A DNA stretch of 41,318 bases from Klebsiella pneumoniae (GTDB taxonomy: Bacteria > Myxococcota_A > UBA796 > SXON01): positions 1 through 41,318 of the forward strand of contig CAMAWH010000045.1 of assembly GCA_945861635.1 (NCBI GenBank), in the 5' to 3' direction. The translations under genes were made by a program, and so were the position numbers. This document shows positions 25,604 to 33,736 of the stretch, piece after piece; position 1 is the first letter of the stretch, and each line of letters starts with the position of its first letter. The notes beneath the pieces were generated by a model. That model was not told the origin of the DNA, did not search any database, and worked only from the letters and a program-made list of their open reading frames with translations.

Positions 25604-26206
25604 GTGACGACCATTCCTGCGCCTTCCGACGCCGCGACCCCCCCGCCGATTGACCTACCGCCGAAGGCGATTTCCGTTCTCAAAGGCGGAGAACCTGACG
25701 GCTGGTTGCCGCCTCGCTGCTTTCGTGCCGAGGTGACGGGCGACGGCCAGACCCGACTCGTGGTCAGCGTGCCGACGGAAGAACTACCAAGGATGCATCT
25801 GGCGTTGATTCGCGCAATGGGAGAAAAAGTCGGACTCCTGTACGTTCGGCTCACCGATCGTGCGACGGGAACACAATTACCGAAGCCGGAGCGGCGGGTG
25901 GCCGTCGAGTTGCCGACCGAGTTGGTCGTCGCAGAGTTGGAAGCGCGCCACGCACTGGTTTGGCACGATGGGCGGCACCAGCTGTGGGCGCGCGGCCATT
26001 TCAGGGAACAGGTCGTGCTCGACGAGCTGGGCGTGCTCTATTGCTATCCCGACGATCCGAGCTTCCGTGACGTGTTGGAAAACGTGCCGCAACGCAAGGA
26101 TCTAACGCTTGATACGCGCGACTATGTGCAGGTGAACTTCGTGGCCTCTGCCGATGAGCAGGAGCGCTCGTTGTGGGAGCGTTTCGGCATGCGAGAGTGG
26201 GAATAG
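25604..26206 (+). CDS. Unrecognised 200-residue cytoplasmic protein
   Basis: I do not recognise this protein. It has a Pro/Ala-rich N-terminus and then alternating beta-strands and charged segments (LVVSVPTEELPRMHLALIRAMGEK, VAVELPTELVVAELEARHALVWHDGR, then VQVNFVASADEQERSLWERFGM at the end). There is no signal peptide, membrane segment, cysteine cluster or known catalytic motif. Its codon use matches the neighbouring genes, and it is a clean single ORF between the divergent dusB and the convergent large lipoprotein gene. GTG 25604 is the first usable start. Confidence 0.65.
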   Translation: MTTIPAPSDAATPPPIDLPPKAISVLKGGEPDGWLPPRCFRAEVTGDGQTRLVVSVPTEELPRMHLALIRAMGEKVGLLYVRLTDRATGTQLPKPERRVAVELPTELVVAELEARHALVWHDGRHQLWARGHFREQVVLDELGVLYCYPDDPSFRDVLENVPQRKDLTLDTRDYVQVNFVASADEQERSLWERFGMREWE

Positions 26207-26243
26207 CCAACCGGAGTGCTCGGAGCGCGCCGCTGGCCTCACG

Positions 26244-28988
26244 CTACTTCACCCAGTCAACGCCCTTTTCTTCTTCCGTGGGCGTGTTGGTAATTGCAAC
26301 GAACGTGTAGGGCACCGCGTCACGAACGGCGATCACGTCCATCCCGGCTGCCGGATCGTTCACGTTCGCCAGAACCCAGTGTCCGTCGCTGTCGTATCGG
26401 ACCCGGCCGTAAGTGGTGCCCGGACTGCCGATGTACAGAATCGCGTCGTCCGTGCCGTTCGGCTCCGAGGTGTGCAGTTCATTGTCGAGGGTGTATACGA
26501 CGCGGCCGGCCGTGCCGACGTCACGGATCTGCTCGTCCAACGCCGCATCCGCGAGCCACGGCGTCGTTCCGCTACCGTCGATCTGGGCGAGATACGCGTC
26601 ACCTGAGCAGTACACCGCGACCCGATCTTCATCGAACCAAACCGGGTTCACGCACGGCGACAGCGCGATTGTCACCGGAGATGAAGAACCATCCGCCGGT
26701 TCCGCCTCGACCTTCAGGTCTTTCCGGAGGCTGGCAATCCACGTTCCGTCCGCGGACCAGGCGATACCATCGGGGTCAACGGCGGCGGTGCCGCTCACCT
26801 CGACAATGTTCGACCCATCGGCGTCTGCGACCGACACGACCGACGTCCCGCCGCCATCCCCAAGGCAGGCGACCTGTGCACCATCGGGCGAGTACCGGAC
26901 GGCGGAGCAACCCCCGAGATTGAGGGCGCTGTAGGACGAAACGGTGCCGTTCGACTGGTACACCAGCGAATTGTAGTGGACGAACGCGATCCGGTCGTCC
27001 GCTTCTGTCGCGTCGAGGTCGGTCGGGTTGGTGAGCCAGTGATCCGTGGGCACATCGAGGAGCGTGGTCAAAACACCGCCGGCGTCGATGCGCGTCAGGC
27101 CGCTTTCCGTGGCGATGACGACCGACGGGACGGCGCCGGCCTCCGGGTAGAGCGAAACGTCCGGGCACGCCGCGGAGCACACCATCGGGCCGCTGTCCGA
27201 GGTCGTGACCACGGAGTAGCCTTCGGCCCAGACACTTGCGACGCCGTACCCGCCGGTTTCTATGCAGAATGAGCCGTCGGTGCTGCTCGCAACGTGGTCG
27301 TAGGACGAGGACCACACCTCAAGGCCGGAAGCGGGGAGACCGTTGGTGTCGTAGATCGTGCCCTGGACGCACCCCGGGCCGGGCAAGGTCAGATCAGGAC
27401 CGTCGGCCGGCGTTCCGGACCAGCAGGTGCCGCCACTTTGGGGCACGGTGTAGTCGTGCGAGACCACGATGGTCTGGGCGCCGACCAACGCCTCCGCGAT
27501 GAACGTGGCCGGCCCCTCGGGCACCTCGATGCACACGTCACCATCGGGACCGCTGACCACTTCGAAATCGCCGCCACCGATGACGGCACCCGGTAGCCCA
27601 TCTCCGTTGGCATCGAGAATGTTCGCGTCCACACACTGCGACGTCATTTGCAGGTTGCCGAGGCGCGCGCAATCGCCGTTTTCAACCCGCGTGCCAGCGC
27701 TGGGCGTGAACGACTTTTCGATGGCACCGGGGCCGCGAAGCGTGAAATCGGCGCCCACCCGCGCGTAGAAGGCCAACGAGCCATCGCCACCGGTCTCGGC
27801 AGGATCGCCCTCTCCCCAGACGAACGGAGTGTCGCTCAACTTTGCGCCGTTTCCTCCATACACATTTCCGTCGGCGCACCCGCCTTCTTCCATGACGATC
27901 GTCCCTGCGTCGGCGCAGTCACAGGTGTCGGCCTCACCTGCCGTTCCCGCCGTAACGACCAAGCCAAACGTCGGTGTGCCGTCTTCTGCCGCGCCGAATG
28001 CCTGAATTTCCACCGTACCAACCGGGGCGGGCAGGCAGGCCCGGCCCTCGGCATCCGTAATCGTCGAGCTGATCCAACTCGCATCGACGGCCGCAGTCGG
28101 ACGAATGGCGACGCGAACGTCGAGCCCGGCGAGCGCAGCCCCCGCCGCATCCGTCACGCGAACGGTCACGCAGCCGCCTTCGAGCGCGGTGCCGACCGCG
28201 TACACGCCGCCCGCTGTGACGCTGAACTCGGCCCACGGGCCGCCCCCGCCGTACGTCAGGGTGGCCGGGCCAAGCTCGGTCCAGAGGTCCCCGTCCAACT
28301 CGAATAATGTGGCATCTACGCCGGTGACCGAGCCGCCCGGGATTTTTAGACGTACGGATACGGCGGAGCTTGCGGTGACGCTGCCCGCGGGCCCTTCCAG
28401 CCCCACGGCGGCGGCCGCGACGATGCTCGCGAAGCCGGTCTGCGTAGCCGCGCCGGCAGGAAGCGCATGCAGGCCGCCACGCTCGAGCGCGAACGGGGCG
28501 ATGGTGGCCGCGATCACGCCATCGACGCCCAGCGCCCCGGCGTCGATCGTCAGGCTTGACGTGTCCCCGGCAGTCACCAAGCCACCGTCGGCAGCAACGA
28601 TCGGTTTGCCGACGCCGACCGGGTAGAGTCCGATTCGCACATGGGCGGTGTGCCGACCAATCGTGCGCGTGACCGTGTACGAGCCGGCGCGCGAAACCGA
28701 CAACTCGGCGTCCGCACTGGCCGGGTCGAGCGTGAACCGACCGTCTACCGAGGTCGTCACCGATTGACCGCCAAACGTGACCACGGCACCGGCCAGAGGC
28801 ATGCCGTCCGGGCCGTTGACCCAGCCCGCTACCGCATCTACGACGACGCCGGTGTCGGTATCGGTATCCGTGCCGCTATCCGGGAGGCCGGAGTCCGCGG
28901 CGGAATCGTCCGGCGTGGCGGGGCCCGCGCTCTGCGCCTTGAACGGCGTGGAGCAGGCGACCAACAGGACGAGGAGGGGAGTACCCAT
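26244..28988 (-). CDS. Large lipoprotein with carboxypeptidase-regulatory-like domains and a C-terminal propeller
   Basis: This 914-residue exported lipoprotein has lipobox LVAC (Cys12) and a Ser/Asp/Thr linker (to about 48). Several carboxypeptidase-regulatory-like beta-sandwiches follow (first at about 50-105, PDGMPLAGAVVTFGG…VDGRFTL; others near 265-340, 440-500 and 535-595), interrupted by a globular region near 125-260. The last 290 residues have TolB/WD40-like repeats (e.g. AVRYSPDGAQVACLG, GIAWSADGTWIASL, GRVRYDSDGHWVLA), probably a beta-propeller. Paired cysteines in CDCADAG and other places suggest disulfides outside the cytoplasm. ATG 28988 is 11 nt after the kinase stop, so it is in the kinase operon and could be a sensor partner or target. 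Confidence 0.75.
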   Translation of the reverse strand: MGTPLLVLLVACSTPFKAQSAGPATPDDSAADSGLPDSGTDTDTDTGVVVDAVAGWVNGPDGMPLAGAVVTFGGQSVTTSVDGRFTLDPASADAELSVSRAGSYTVTRTIGRHTAHVRIGLYPVGVGKPIVAADGGLVTAGDTSSLTIDAGALGVDGVIAATIAPFALERGGLHALPAGAATQTGFASIVAAAAVGLEGPAGSVTASSAVSVRLKIPGGSVTGVDATLFELDGDLWTELGPATLTYGGGGPWAEFSVTAGGVYAVGTALEGGCVTVRVTDAAGAALAGLDVRVAIRPTAAVDASWISSTITDAEGRACLPAPVGTVEIQAFGAAEDGTPTFGLVVTAGTAGEADTCDCADAGTIVMEEGGCADGNVYGGNGAKLSDTPFVWGEGDPAETGGDGSLAFYARVGADFTLRGPGAIEKSFTPSAGTRVENGDCARLGNLQMTSQCVDANILDANGDGLPGAVIGGGDFEVVSGPDGDVCIEVPEGPATFIAEALVGAQTIVVSHDYTVPQSGGTCWSGTPADGPDLTLPGPGCVQGTIYDTNGLPASGLEVWSSSYDHVASSTDGSFCIETGGYGVASVWAEGYSVVTTSDSGPMVCSAACPDVSLYPEAGAVPSVVIATESGLTRIDAGGVLTTLLDVPTDHWLTNPTDLDATEADDRIAFVHYNSLVYQSNGTVSSYSALNLGGCSAVRYSPDGAQVACLGDGGGTSVVSVADADGSNIVEVSGTAAVDPDGIAWSADGTWIASLRKDLKVEAEPADGSSSPVTIALSPCVNPVWFDEDRVAVYCSGDAYLAQIDGSGTTPWLADAALDEQIRDVGTAGRVVYTLDNELHTSEPNGTDDAILYIGSPGTTYGRVRYDSDGHWVLANVNDPAAGMDVIAVRDAVPYTFVAITNTPTEEEKGVDWVK

Positions 28989-28999
28989 GGCGGCGCAGC

Positions 29000-30826
29000 T
29001 TACTCGGATTTGAGGACGAGCGGTGGTTTCAACCCCGAACAGCGAACGGTTGCGTCGCGATCAGGAGCGCACGTAAGCGTCGCGCCTTTGGACGAGAGTT
29101 TTACCACCCCTCGTACCGCTGGCCGGCCGACCATCTTGAGTGCAATCGTGTAGGTGTCCGGTGGAATCGACGCGTCCAGCTTTTCATCGCCTTCCGCCAC
29201 CAATTGTCCGAGCACGGTCTCCACCTTGATCCACTGGACCGCTCCGCCTTCTGCGGTGATCGCCAGCGGAACGTCGGATGCGAGCGGGATGGGCTCGGTT
29301 TCGGGAGGGAGCGGCGCGTCCGGCACGACGGGCGCGGTGGTGGCGGTGGTCGCGGGGGCGGCCGTGCTGGCGGGGGCTCCGACCGACCGACCGTAGAACC
29401 ACCACCCGGCGGCACCGGCGATGAACAGGAATCCCAGGCCGAACAGCACCAACGCGCCCGCCCCCACGGCCATGACAATGCCTCCGGCGCCCCCAGTGGC
29501 CGGCTCCGTACGAATGCGCGATTCGCGCGGCGCAGGCTCCATGTCCGCGACGTAGGTCGGACTCGACCGAGGCGTGGAACTTCGCGGCTGCAGGCTGGCC
29601 CAGGGGTCGGTTGGATCGGCCGCGGCCGCACGCGGAACTTCCACGGGCCGGGGCGCTTCTGCAGGCCGCGGGGGCGGCATCGACAGCGGCGGCGCTTGCG
29701 CGCGCGCCGGCGGCACCGATGCCGCCTTTTCGACGGAATTCTGCGCCTCCATCGGCCGCGGCGCGGGCATGGAACGTGGTGCGTCGCCGCGCGCAGGGTC
29801 CGGCAAGACGTTGACAACGAAGCGTGTGCCGGCCATCGCGCCGCCGGTCATTCCGCCGCGCAATTCTCGCGTGATCGGGCCCACCGAATCCGCCGCGAAC
29901 GTATCGAGGCCAACGCCCGAGGCCTGCTCGGCGAACGCGCGCATCAGTTTTACAACCTGCTCCGCCGTCGGACGCGCCGACGGCTCACCGGACAACATCT
30001 GCGTCAGGACTTGCCGAAGCGTTGTGTCCCATTCGCGATTCGGCATACCCAGGTTGTCCAGCCTCGCGATCAGCTGGGCAACAGCGTCGTCGTGCTCCCG
30101 AATGTCCATCGGCAGGAGCGGCAGCCATTCTCCGCGCAGCAATTCCAGCGTCACGAGCGCGAGCGCGTAGACATCGGCCGGATGCTCCCCGCGATCTCCC
30201 TCCCGCCGTTCCGGCGACATGTATTTCAGGCTGCCAAAGCGCAGTGCGCCCGTTTGCGCGGACCGTAGCGCCTGGCTGGAGCGCGCGGTGCCGAAGTCAA
30301 GGACCTTCACCTCTCCCTCGACGCTGACCATGATGTTGGACGGTTTGATGTCCCGGTGGACGACGCGAAGCGGGCGATCCAGGCCGTAGGGAATGCGGAA
30401 ATGCGCGGCTTCCAGCGCCGACGCCGCCGCCTGGGCGATCTGCAAGGTCGTTCGAGCGGGAATTCTCGCGCGCTTCATGCCCTCGACGAGCTGCTTCAGG
30501 TCCACGCCGTCGACGAATTCCATGATGATCGCGGGCTGCCCGTCGATTTCGGCCAGGTCCTCGACCTTCAGGATGTTCTTGTGGCGCAAGCGAGCCAGCA
30601 GCCGCGCCTCGTCGCGGGTGCGCGCAACAATGTCTTCGGACTCGTTCCACTGCTCGCGCAGGATTTTTACCGCAACGATGCGATCGATGCCACCCGACGC
30701 GCGCGCCTCGGCCAGGTAGAGCCGCGCAAACGTCCCCGCGTTGATCTCGTGAAGCAGCACGATTTCGAGGTGCCGGCTCCCGGCAAGGGCTTCCATCCGA
30801 CTCCGGCTCGGCGCGCTTGCCACCAT
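29000..30826 (-). CDS. Transmembrane Ser/Thr protein kinase
   Basis: The 608-residue product has an N-terminal kinase domain (about 18-300), a Pro/Arg-rich linker (about 340-440), one transmembrane helix (450-478) and a periplasmic Pro/Thr linker with a beta-sandwich-like domain (about 515-608). Kinase residues present are Lys54 (VAVK), an alpha-C Glu near 73, HRDIKPSN (157-164), DFG (177-179) and SPE (204-206). The glycine loop is degenerate: NAGTFA at 29-34 keeps only the middle Gly of GxGxxG. The domain otherwise looks active. ATG 30826 is used; ATG 30796 is an alternative. The gene is divergent, with a 99-nt gap, from the eleven-gene transport/envelope operon, which may be its functional partner. 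Confidence 0.9.
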   Translation of the reverse strand: MVASAPSRSRMEALAGSRHLEIVLLHEINAGTFARLYLAEARASGGIDRIVAVKILREQWNESEDIVARTRDEARLLARLRHKNILKVEDLAEIDGQPAIIMEFVDGVDLKQLVEGMKRARIPARTTLQIAQAAASALEAAHFRIPYGLDRPLRVVHRDIKPSNIMVSVEGEVKVLDFGTARSSQALRSAQTGALRFGSLKYMSPERREGDRGEHPADVYALALVTLELLRGEWLPLLPMDIREHDDAVAQLIARLDNLGMPNREWDTTLRQVLTQMLSGEPSARPTAEQVVKLMRAFAEQASGVGLDTFAADSVGPITRELRGGMTGGAMAGTRFVVNVLPDPARGDAPRSMPAPRPMEAQNSVEKAASVPPARAQAPPLSMPPPRPAEAPRPVEVPRAAAADPTDPWASLQPRSSTPRSSPTYVADMEPAPRESRIRTEPATGGAGGIVMAVGAGALVLFGLGFLFIAGAAGWWFYGRSVGAPASTAAPATTATTAPVVPDAPLPPETEPIPLASDVPLAITAEGGAVQWIKVETVLGQLVAEGDEKLDASIPPDTYTIALKMVGRPAVRGVVKLSSKGATLTCAPDRDATVRCSGLKPPLVLKSE

Positions 30827-30925
30827 AACACCCGATGCACGCCGACCGCCGGCACGCTTGTCCCGCGTCGGCTGGCTGGCACGGACGATCCCGATGCGCT
30901 ACCGTGGCCCGCGGAGTCCCCCTCG
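30827..30925. promoter_or_regulatory. Intergenic region between divergent kinase and transport operons
   Basis: This 99-nt, GC-rich gap must hold promoters for both directions, since the genes on each side start from it and the adjoining genes run tightly. I find no convincing -35/-10 pair and no clear -24/-12 element. TGGCAC occurs at about 30877, but the required downstream GC is not at the right spacing. Confidence 0.45.
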
Positions 30926-31948
30926 ATGCCCACTCTGCTACTCGTCCTTGCCGGCTGCTCGATCGTGCAGGGGCTTTTGAACGACCCGAAGAAGACACTC
31001 GCGGAGGCGGACGCCAAGCTCGCCGCCGGTGATCTCGCCGGTGCGACCACACTTTACGACGATGCCGCCAAGAAGGCACCGACAAATGTTGATGCCGCAT
31101 CCGGCGCCGCGTACGCGCACCTGCTTGCCGGTGACACCGGCACGGCCGACAAGTTTCTTGCGGCTGCCGAACCGGGCGCGGGCGCGCGCGTCGGGGAAAT
31201 CAAGATGCGTCGCGCCCTCGTTGCCATGAAGGGCGGAGATCTCGACAAGGTGAAGGAATACGCCACGGCGGCCGGGTCGCCCGCGGGCAAGCTGCTCGCT
31301 GCCGAGGTGAGCTTGGCCGACGGTGATCGCGATGCGGCAAAAGCGCTTCTTGAAGCCGTGCAAGGTGAAGTCGGCGCCGTTGGAGACACCGCGAAATCGT
31401 ACCTCGACTTGATGAATGACACGAATCCCCTCGTGGCGGGCCTTTCGGAGGCGCAGGCGCTCTGGGCCCTCGGACAGCGTCCGATCGCGGTTCGGTCGGT
31501 CGAGGATCTTGTGAAGTCCTATGCGGAAAATCGCGAAGACGGCGCGGATCAGCTGGTGCTGTGGGCAGGCCGGGCGGTCAGCGTGGGCGAAACGGCCATC
31601 GCGACGAACCTCTTGGACGCCGTAACCGTTCCCCCCGCAGGCATGGGTTGGCGGGTTCAGGCTACTCGGGCAATGGTTCTTTGCGCCGAAGGAAATGGCG
31701 CCGCGTGCATCGATAAGCTCGATGCCGTGCAGCAGATCGCCCCGGCGGATGGCTACGCCGATGCGCGCGTAACGGCAGCAGTTCTCATTTCGGAGAAAGA
31801 TTCTGACACCGCGAAGCGTTTGCTTGAGGGTCAGACGGGTGATGCCGCTGCCCGTGCGCTCGCAGCCCTCGGAGATTCCGCGGGTGCAACGGCGGCGGCG
31901 GCCGATCCCGTCCTGAAGGCCCAATTCACCGCTGCTTCGGGAGGTTGA
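30926..31948 (+). CDS. Helical-repeat (TPR-like) lipoprotein
   Basis: This 340-residue lipoprotein has a short signal peptide ending LVLAGC (Cys11) and then Ala-rich helical pairs of TPR type (ADAKLAAGDLAGATTLYDDAAKKAP, ASGAAYAHLLAGDTGTADKFL, further repeats to the end). It likely forms a periplasmic protein-binding scaffold. ATG 30926 has GGAG ten nt upstream; the longer frame (from 30356) crosses the divergent kinase gene and is not credible. It is the first of eleven tightly packed genes that include a complete ABC importer, 2 nt before the next. Confidence 0.8.
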   Translation: MPTLLLVLAGCSIVQGLLNDPKKTLAEADAKLAAGDLAGATTLYDDAAKKAPTNVDAASGAAYAHLLAGDTGTADKFLAAAEPGAGARVGEIKMRRALVAMKGGDLDKVKEYATAAGSPAGKLLAAEVSLADGDRDAAKALLEAVQGEVGAVGDTAKSYLDLMNDTNPLVAGLSEAQALWALGQRPIAVRSVEDLVKSYAENREDGADQLVLWAGRAVSVGETAIATNLLDAVTVPPAGMGWRVQATRAMVLCAEGNGAACIDKLDAVQQIAPADGYADARVTAAVLISEKDSDTAKRLLEGQTGDAAARALAALGDSAGATAAAADPVLKAQFTAASGG

Positions 31949-31950
31949 AA

Positions 31951-32418
31951 ATGACCGTCATTCGCGCGCTGCTCGCGTTCTGCAAGGTGCTGCTCGGCAG
32001 CGGAGTGCTGTTCGGAGCCCTTGCCGTGTCCACGCCGGCCCTCGCCAAGCCGAAGGACGATGCCGGCGTTCCGGTCAAGGTCGTCGTGCTCGATGAAGAG
32101 CGGAAGCCAATCGCCACGGCGGTCATTCGGCACCCTCAGGAGCAAGACCGCCATCGCGTCAACAGCGTAGATGGATCCTGGGAAGCCAGCGTTCTCTACC
32201 TGCCCGACGGTACGGAACTCCGGTTCACCTCAGGCATGACGCTCGATCTCGAAATCTCGGCGCCGGGGTACATGACGCAGGTGTTCCAGTATCAGGTCCG
32301 CAAACGGCGCAATGTCGTCGAGGTCAAGCTGCCGAAGATCGAAACAACCAGCGAAACCATCGAAGAGCCCATGATCGAGTTCGGCCGCGATAATCCGCGC
32401 GAAGCGGCGGGGGAATAA
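31951..32418 (+). CDS. Small exported carboxypeptidase-regulatory-like protein
   Basis: The 155-residue product has a signal peptide cleaved after STPALA (about residue 32). A single beta-sandwich of carboxypeptidase-regulatory type follows (about 40-125; VKVVVLDEERKPIATAVIRHP, LRFTSGMTLDLEISAPGYMTQVF), then an acidic tail. It is soluble in the periplasm or surface-bound. ATG 31951 has GGGAGG seven nt upstream, just before the preceding stop. The gap to the next gene is 4 nt. No enzymatic residues are present; the fold usually binds proteins or glycans. Confidence 0.72.
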   Translation: MTVIRALLAFCKVLLGSGVLFGALAVSTPALAKPKDDAGVPVKVVVLDEERKPIATAVIRHPQEQDRHRVNSVDGSWEASVLYLPDGTELRFTSGMTLDLEISAPGYMTQVFQYQVRKRRNVVEVKLPKIETTSETIEEPMIEFGRDNPREAAGE

Positions 32419-32422
32419 CGCC

Positions 32423-33730
32423 ATGAAAAACGTTTTGTTGCGCAGTGTGCTTGGGTTGTTGGTCGGGGGCGCCTTGATTTTCGTCGAGGCTGGGCCGGCG
32501 TTTGCCGGGGGTTGGTCAAGCTTTTCGAGCGCGTTTCCCGCGCTGCCCTGCCAAGATGGATGGGCTGCGTGCCTTGTCGGCGGCACGCCGATGTCGGCCG
32601 CGCCACTTCGTGACGCCGCGGGGCATCCCGTCCCCGCCGATGCGCGGCTCGGCTGGTTCGATCTGGCGCCAACGGCGACATTTTCCCCGTTCACGGCGCT
32701 CTCCCCGTACACGGGCCCGATCGGGGGTCAAGTGGCGCAGGTCGAGCCTGAGCCTGTGCGTCAGGCGGCTCCCGTGACGCCGGATGAGGCGCCGTCGGAC
32801 CCGGAGCCCAGCGCGCCGACGAACATGCCGTCGAACCCGACGCCGGTCGATAACGCGCCGAGCACGCCGAACTACCCGCCCGAGCCGGTCGCGAAAAACA
32901 CGCCGACGCCGGTTTCCAACACGCCGACGCCCGTGGCGAAGAATACGCCCCCGAACAACATGCCGACGCCGGTGGCCAAGAACACGCCGACGCCGGTGTC
33001 GAACACGCCGCCGCAGTCGGTGGGCAAGACCTCGCCGAATATGCCGCCGCCGAACAACCCTACCAGCAACCCGACGCCGGTTTCCAACCCGCAGGCGCCC
33101 GTTGCAATTGCGCCGCCGCAGGCGTCAACCGACGACTCGTGCGCCGACCTCATCAAGCTCGAGCCGCTGTCAATGATGGGGCAGCTTCGTCCCGGTCAAC
33201 AGAAGTGCATCGAGGGTCGCATCAGCACCGAGGGTACGCAAACCACAAAAGACAAGCTTTCCCGCATCCTGATCGCGAACGCCGAGTCCAAAGGTGACAA
33301 GGCCGAATGGGAGCGGTTGATGAAGCGCCACCTGGAAGATGTAGACCGGTCGGACCCCGACATGTGCTTCAAGTACGCGTTGCAACTCTCCCGCGGTGGC
33401 GTCGGTCGCGCGCTAGGCGTTGTGAGGTGGGCCGACTATTCGCTGGAGAACAAGCAGAAGTGGTCCGGACAGACCTACACCTCGCGCGTCTACAACTTGT
33501 ACCGGCTGAAGGCAGAAGCAGCGAACAAGCTGTGGCAGGACGCCGAGAACAACTACATGACCAAGGATCACACGGACGAAAACGAGGCAACCGCCAACAA
33601 ATGGCGCGGCACAACCAAGGACTACGCCCGAGAATGGCTAGACTACGCCAAGGCCTCAGGTCAGGACACCAAAAATCCGCTCTCGATTTGCGTCAGTGCG
33701 GCCGGCAACAAGCAGTTCTGCGATGGATAG
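32423..33730 (+). CDS. Exported Pro-rich repeat protein
   Basis: This 435-residue protein has a signal peptide cleaved after PAFA (about residue 28), a small domain (29-105), a Pro-rich extended region (108-235) and a C-terminal helical domain (about 238-435) with conserved-looking Cys (240, 263 and later). The Pro region repeats [NT]TPTPV[AS][KN] and likely spans the periplasm or peptidoglycan as in TonB-like linkers, though no TonB box or transmembrane helix is evident. The C-terminal part (KLEPLSMMGQLRPGQQKCIEGRI, WERLMKRHLEDVD, LYRLKAEAANKLW) resembles a TPR-like helical array. ATG 32423 has GGGGGA upstream. Function unknown. Confidence 0.72.
   Translation: MKNVLLRSVLGLLVGGALIFVEAGPAFAGGWSSFSSAFPALPCQDGWAACLVGGTPMSAAPLRDAAGHPVPADARLGWFDLAPTATFSPFTALSPYTGPIGGQVAQVEPEPVRQAAPVTPDEAPSDPEPSAPTNMPSNPTPVDNAPSTPNYPPEPVAKNTPTPVSNTPTPVAKNTPPNNMPTPVAKNTPTPVSNTPPQSVGKTSPNMPPPNNPTSNPTPVSNPQAPVAIAPPQASTDDSCADLIKLEPLSMMGQLRPGQQKCIEGRISTEGTQTTKDKLSRILIANAESKGDKAEWERLMKRHLEDVDRSDPDMCFKYALQLSRGGVGRALGVVRWADYSLENKQKWSGQTYTSRVYNLYRLKAEAANKLWQDAENNYMTKDHTDENEATANKWRGTTKDYAREWLDYAKASGQDTKNPLSICVSAAGNKQFCDG
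32831..33091 (+). repeat. Imperfect Pro-Thr repeat encoding PTPV[AS][KN] units
   Basis: A purine/pyrimidine-biased tract, rich in ACGCCGAC-type words, encodes six or so copies of a [NT]P-TPV-[AS][KN]N motif at residues 137-223 of the Pro-rich protein. The copies are close enough for length variation by recombination. Confidence 0.7.
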
Positions 33731-33736
33731 CTGCGC

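Noticed and set aside
30875..30900. Sigma-54 (-24/-12) promoter before the transport operon
   Set aside because: TGGCAC is present but the -12 GC dinucleotide is not at the required ten-base spacing.
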